Source: a virus. Taken from it: a stretch of DNA of 25,740 nt. The notes beneath the pieces are model-generated. The model saw only the letters and a list, made by a program, of their open reading frames with translations, did no database searches and was not told the origin of the DNA. Each line of letters starts with the position of its first letter. Within the stretch, counting starts at the first letter, position 1. Both the position numbers and the translations under genes were made by a program. Shown here one piece after another: positions 24,802-25,740 of the stretch. The stretch covers positions 1 through 25,740 of IMG/VR virus record IMGVR_UViG_3300037189_004592; one strand, 5' to 3'.

Positions 24802-25740
24802 ATGACAAACAACGGAGTTACAAACGGCACTGTAGAAATTACAGGTGATGCCGAGCAACCATACCGCCTCTCTAACTCAGAGATTCAGGTATTTAAGGAC
24901 TGCCGTCGCAAGTGGTGGCTGGCCTACTACCGACGCCTACAGCCGAAGCAGAAAGACTTCACTGGTGCTCTTGCTCTTGGCTCTCGTGTCCATGAGGCGC
25001 TGGATATGCACTACTCAACTGGAAAAAACTTGCTTGAGGCACACTCCGAGTTGGTGGAAAAAGACTTGGGTAAAATGCAGGCAGAGTTTAGAGATACACA
25101 CAATCTTGAGGCTGAAGCCGAACTTGGGCGAATTATGCTTGAGGGCTACCTTGAGTGGGTGGCAGAAGAAGGAATTGACGCCGACCTTGAAATGATTTCT
25201 ACTGAAGAGATTATTGAAATGCCATTATTCGATGGCAAAGTAGTTCTTCAGGGAAAACTTGATATGCGTGTTCGACGTCGGTCAGACGGTGTGCGTATGT
25301 TCCGTGACTTCAAGACTGTGGGTGGCTCGTTCTCTGACTTTGGAAGTCAGGCTCAAATGAACGAGCAAATCAAGACATATATGCTTCTTGAGTCTGCTCA
25401 GAACAAATCCCCTGAGGAGCGTTCCGAGGGCGGTATCTTTACTATGCTCAAGAAGGTAAAGCGTACGGCTGCCGCACGCCCCCCCTTCTACGAGCAAATT
25501 GAAGTTCGCCACAATAACTTCACTATGCGAGCATTCTGGCAACAAATCCACGGAGTCATTCAAGACCTTCTCGGCGTCAAATCTAATCTTAATGCTGGTG
25601 GTGACTCAAACTTTCTTGCCTACCCACGACCCACGAAAGATTGCAAGTGGAAGTGTCAGTTCTACACTATTTGCCCGCTTATCGACGACGGTAGCGCCGC
25701 CGAGGCAGCAATTAGTGAGATGTATGTGGTCTCCGACCCA
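24802..25740 (+). CDS. Cas4/RecB-like PD-(D/E)XK exonuclease with Fe-S cluster (3' partial)
   Basis: Frame is open from ATG 24802 to the window edge (313 codons visible). Only 2 nt separate it from the helicase stop and no good ribosome site is seen, so translation is probably coupled. Motifs in order: C34 (FKDCRRKWWL), H64 (GSRVHEALD), D154 (GKLDMRV), D169-F-K171 (RDFKTV), Q189...Y193 (QIKTYML), and C281-x3-C285-x5-C291. The four Cys match the 4Fe-4S site of Cas4 and AddB-type nucleases, and D154/D169/K171 are the catalytic set. Such phage enzymes resect DNA ends in recombination. No cas1, cas2 or repeats are present, so a CRISPR role is not supported. Confidence 0.85.
   Translation, partial: MTNNGVTNGTVEITGDAEQPYRLSNSEIQVFKDCRRKWWLAYYRRLQPKQKDFTGALALGSRVHEALDMHYSTGKNLLEAHSELVEKDLGKMQAEFRDTHNLEAEAELGRIMLEGYLEWVAEEGIDADLEMISTEEIIEMPLFDGKVVLQGKLDMRVRRRSDGVRMFRDFKTVGGSFSDFGSQAQMNEQIKTYMLLESAQNKSPEERSEGGIFTMLKKVKRTAAARPPFYEQIEVRHNNFTMRAFWQQIHGVIQDLLGVKSNLNAGGDSNFLAYPRPTKDCKWKCQFYTICPLIDDGSAAEAAISEMYVVSDP

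Noticed and set aside
24802-25740. CRISPR-Cas locus suggested by a Cas4-like protein
   Set aside because: No repeat-spacer array and no cas1/cas2 or effector gene; this enzyme family is common in phage recombination blocks.

Overview
The window looks like part of a tailed double-stranded DNA phage genome. Every supported gene lies on the + strand, the genes are tightly packed with several 1-nt stop/start overlaps, and the order is head, neck, tail tube, tape measure, tail tip, then replication and recombination. There is a tape-measure protein but no contractile sheath or baseplate wedge gene, so a siphovirus-like virion is most likely. The capsid, tail-tube, adaptor and minor-tail proteins resemble those I recall from actinobacteriophages (for example Streptomyces-type phages). 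An actinobacterial host is therefore my inference; moderate GC content and GTG/TTG starts fit it but do not prove it. No tRNA, rRNA, CRISPR array, insertion sequence, integrase or lysis gene was seen, and no intergenic gap exceeds about 100 bp.

Layout: 1-1749 major capsid protein (left end cut by the window); 1844-2725 a probable second HK97-fold capsid (vertex) protein; 2746-3897 probable major tail protein; 3977-6338 neck genes (head-to-tail adaptor, a 56-aa gene, tail terminator-like, HK97 gp10-like); 6423-7138 two tail assembly chaperone frames probably joined by a -1 frameshift; 7152-10130 tape measure; 10130-19701 three very large tail-tip/minor tail proteins. A 74-bp gap with a promoter-like element then separates the virion genes from the replication block: 19776-20593 two unknown genes, 20626-22482 family A DNA polymerase, 22457-22912 RuvC-like nuclease, 22988-24799 SNF2-type helicase, and 24802-25740 a Cas4/RecB-like Fe-S exonuclease cut by the right edge.

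The left part builds the capsid, connects it to a long flexible tail and makes the adsorption tip. The right part replicates and processes the phage DNA (polymerase/3'-5' proofreading, junction resolution, remodelling, end resection).

The most notable signals are genome-wide or cross-gene. (1) I could find no GATC and no AGCT in the whole 25.7 kb, although about 100 of each would be expected; this suggests strong selection by restriction or methyl-directed systems. (2) A beta-rich module of about 50-60 residues (pattern xATLTTxxxHGLxxGDxIxVxGV...FNGxYxVxxV...FTY) recurs about 16 times in four different virion proteins. (3) Strong hairpins follow the genes for the two most abundant virion proteins. 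(4) The tail chaperone pair has an open -1 frame of 25 codons before the second ATG.
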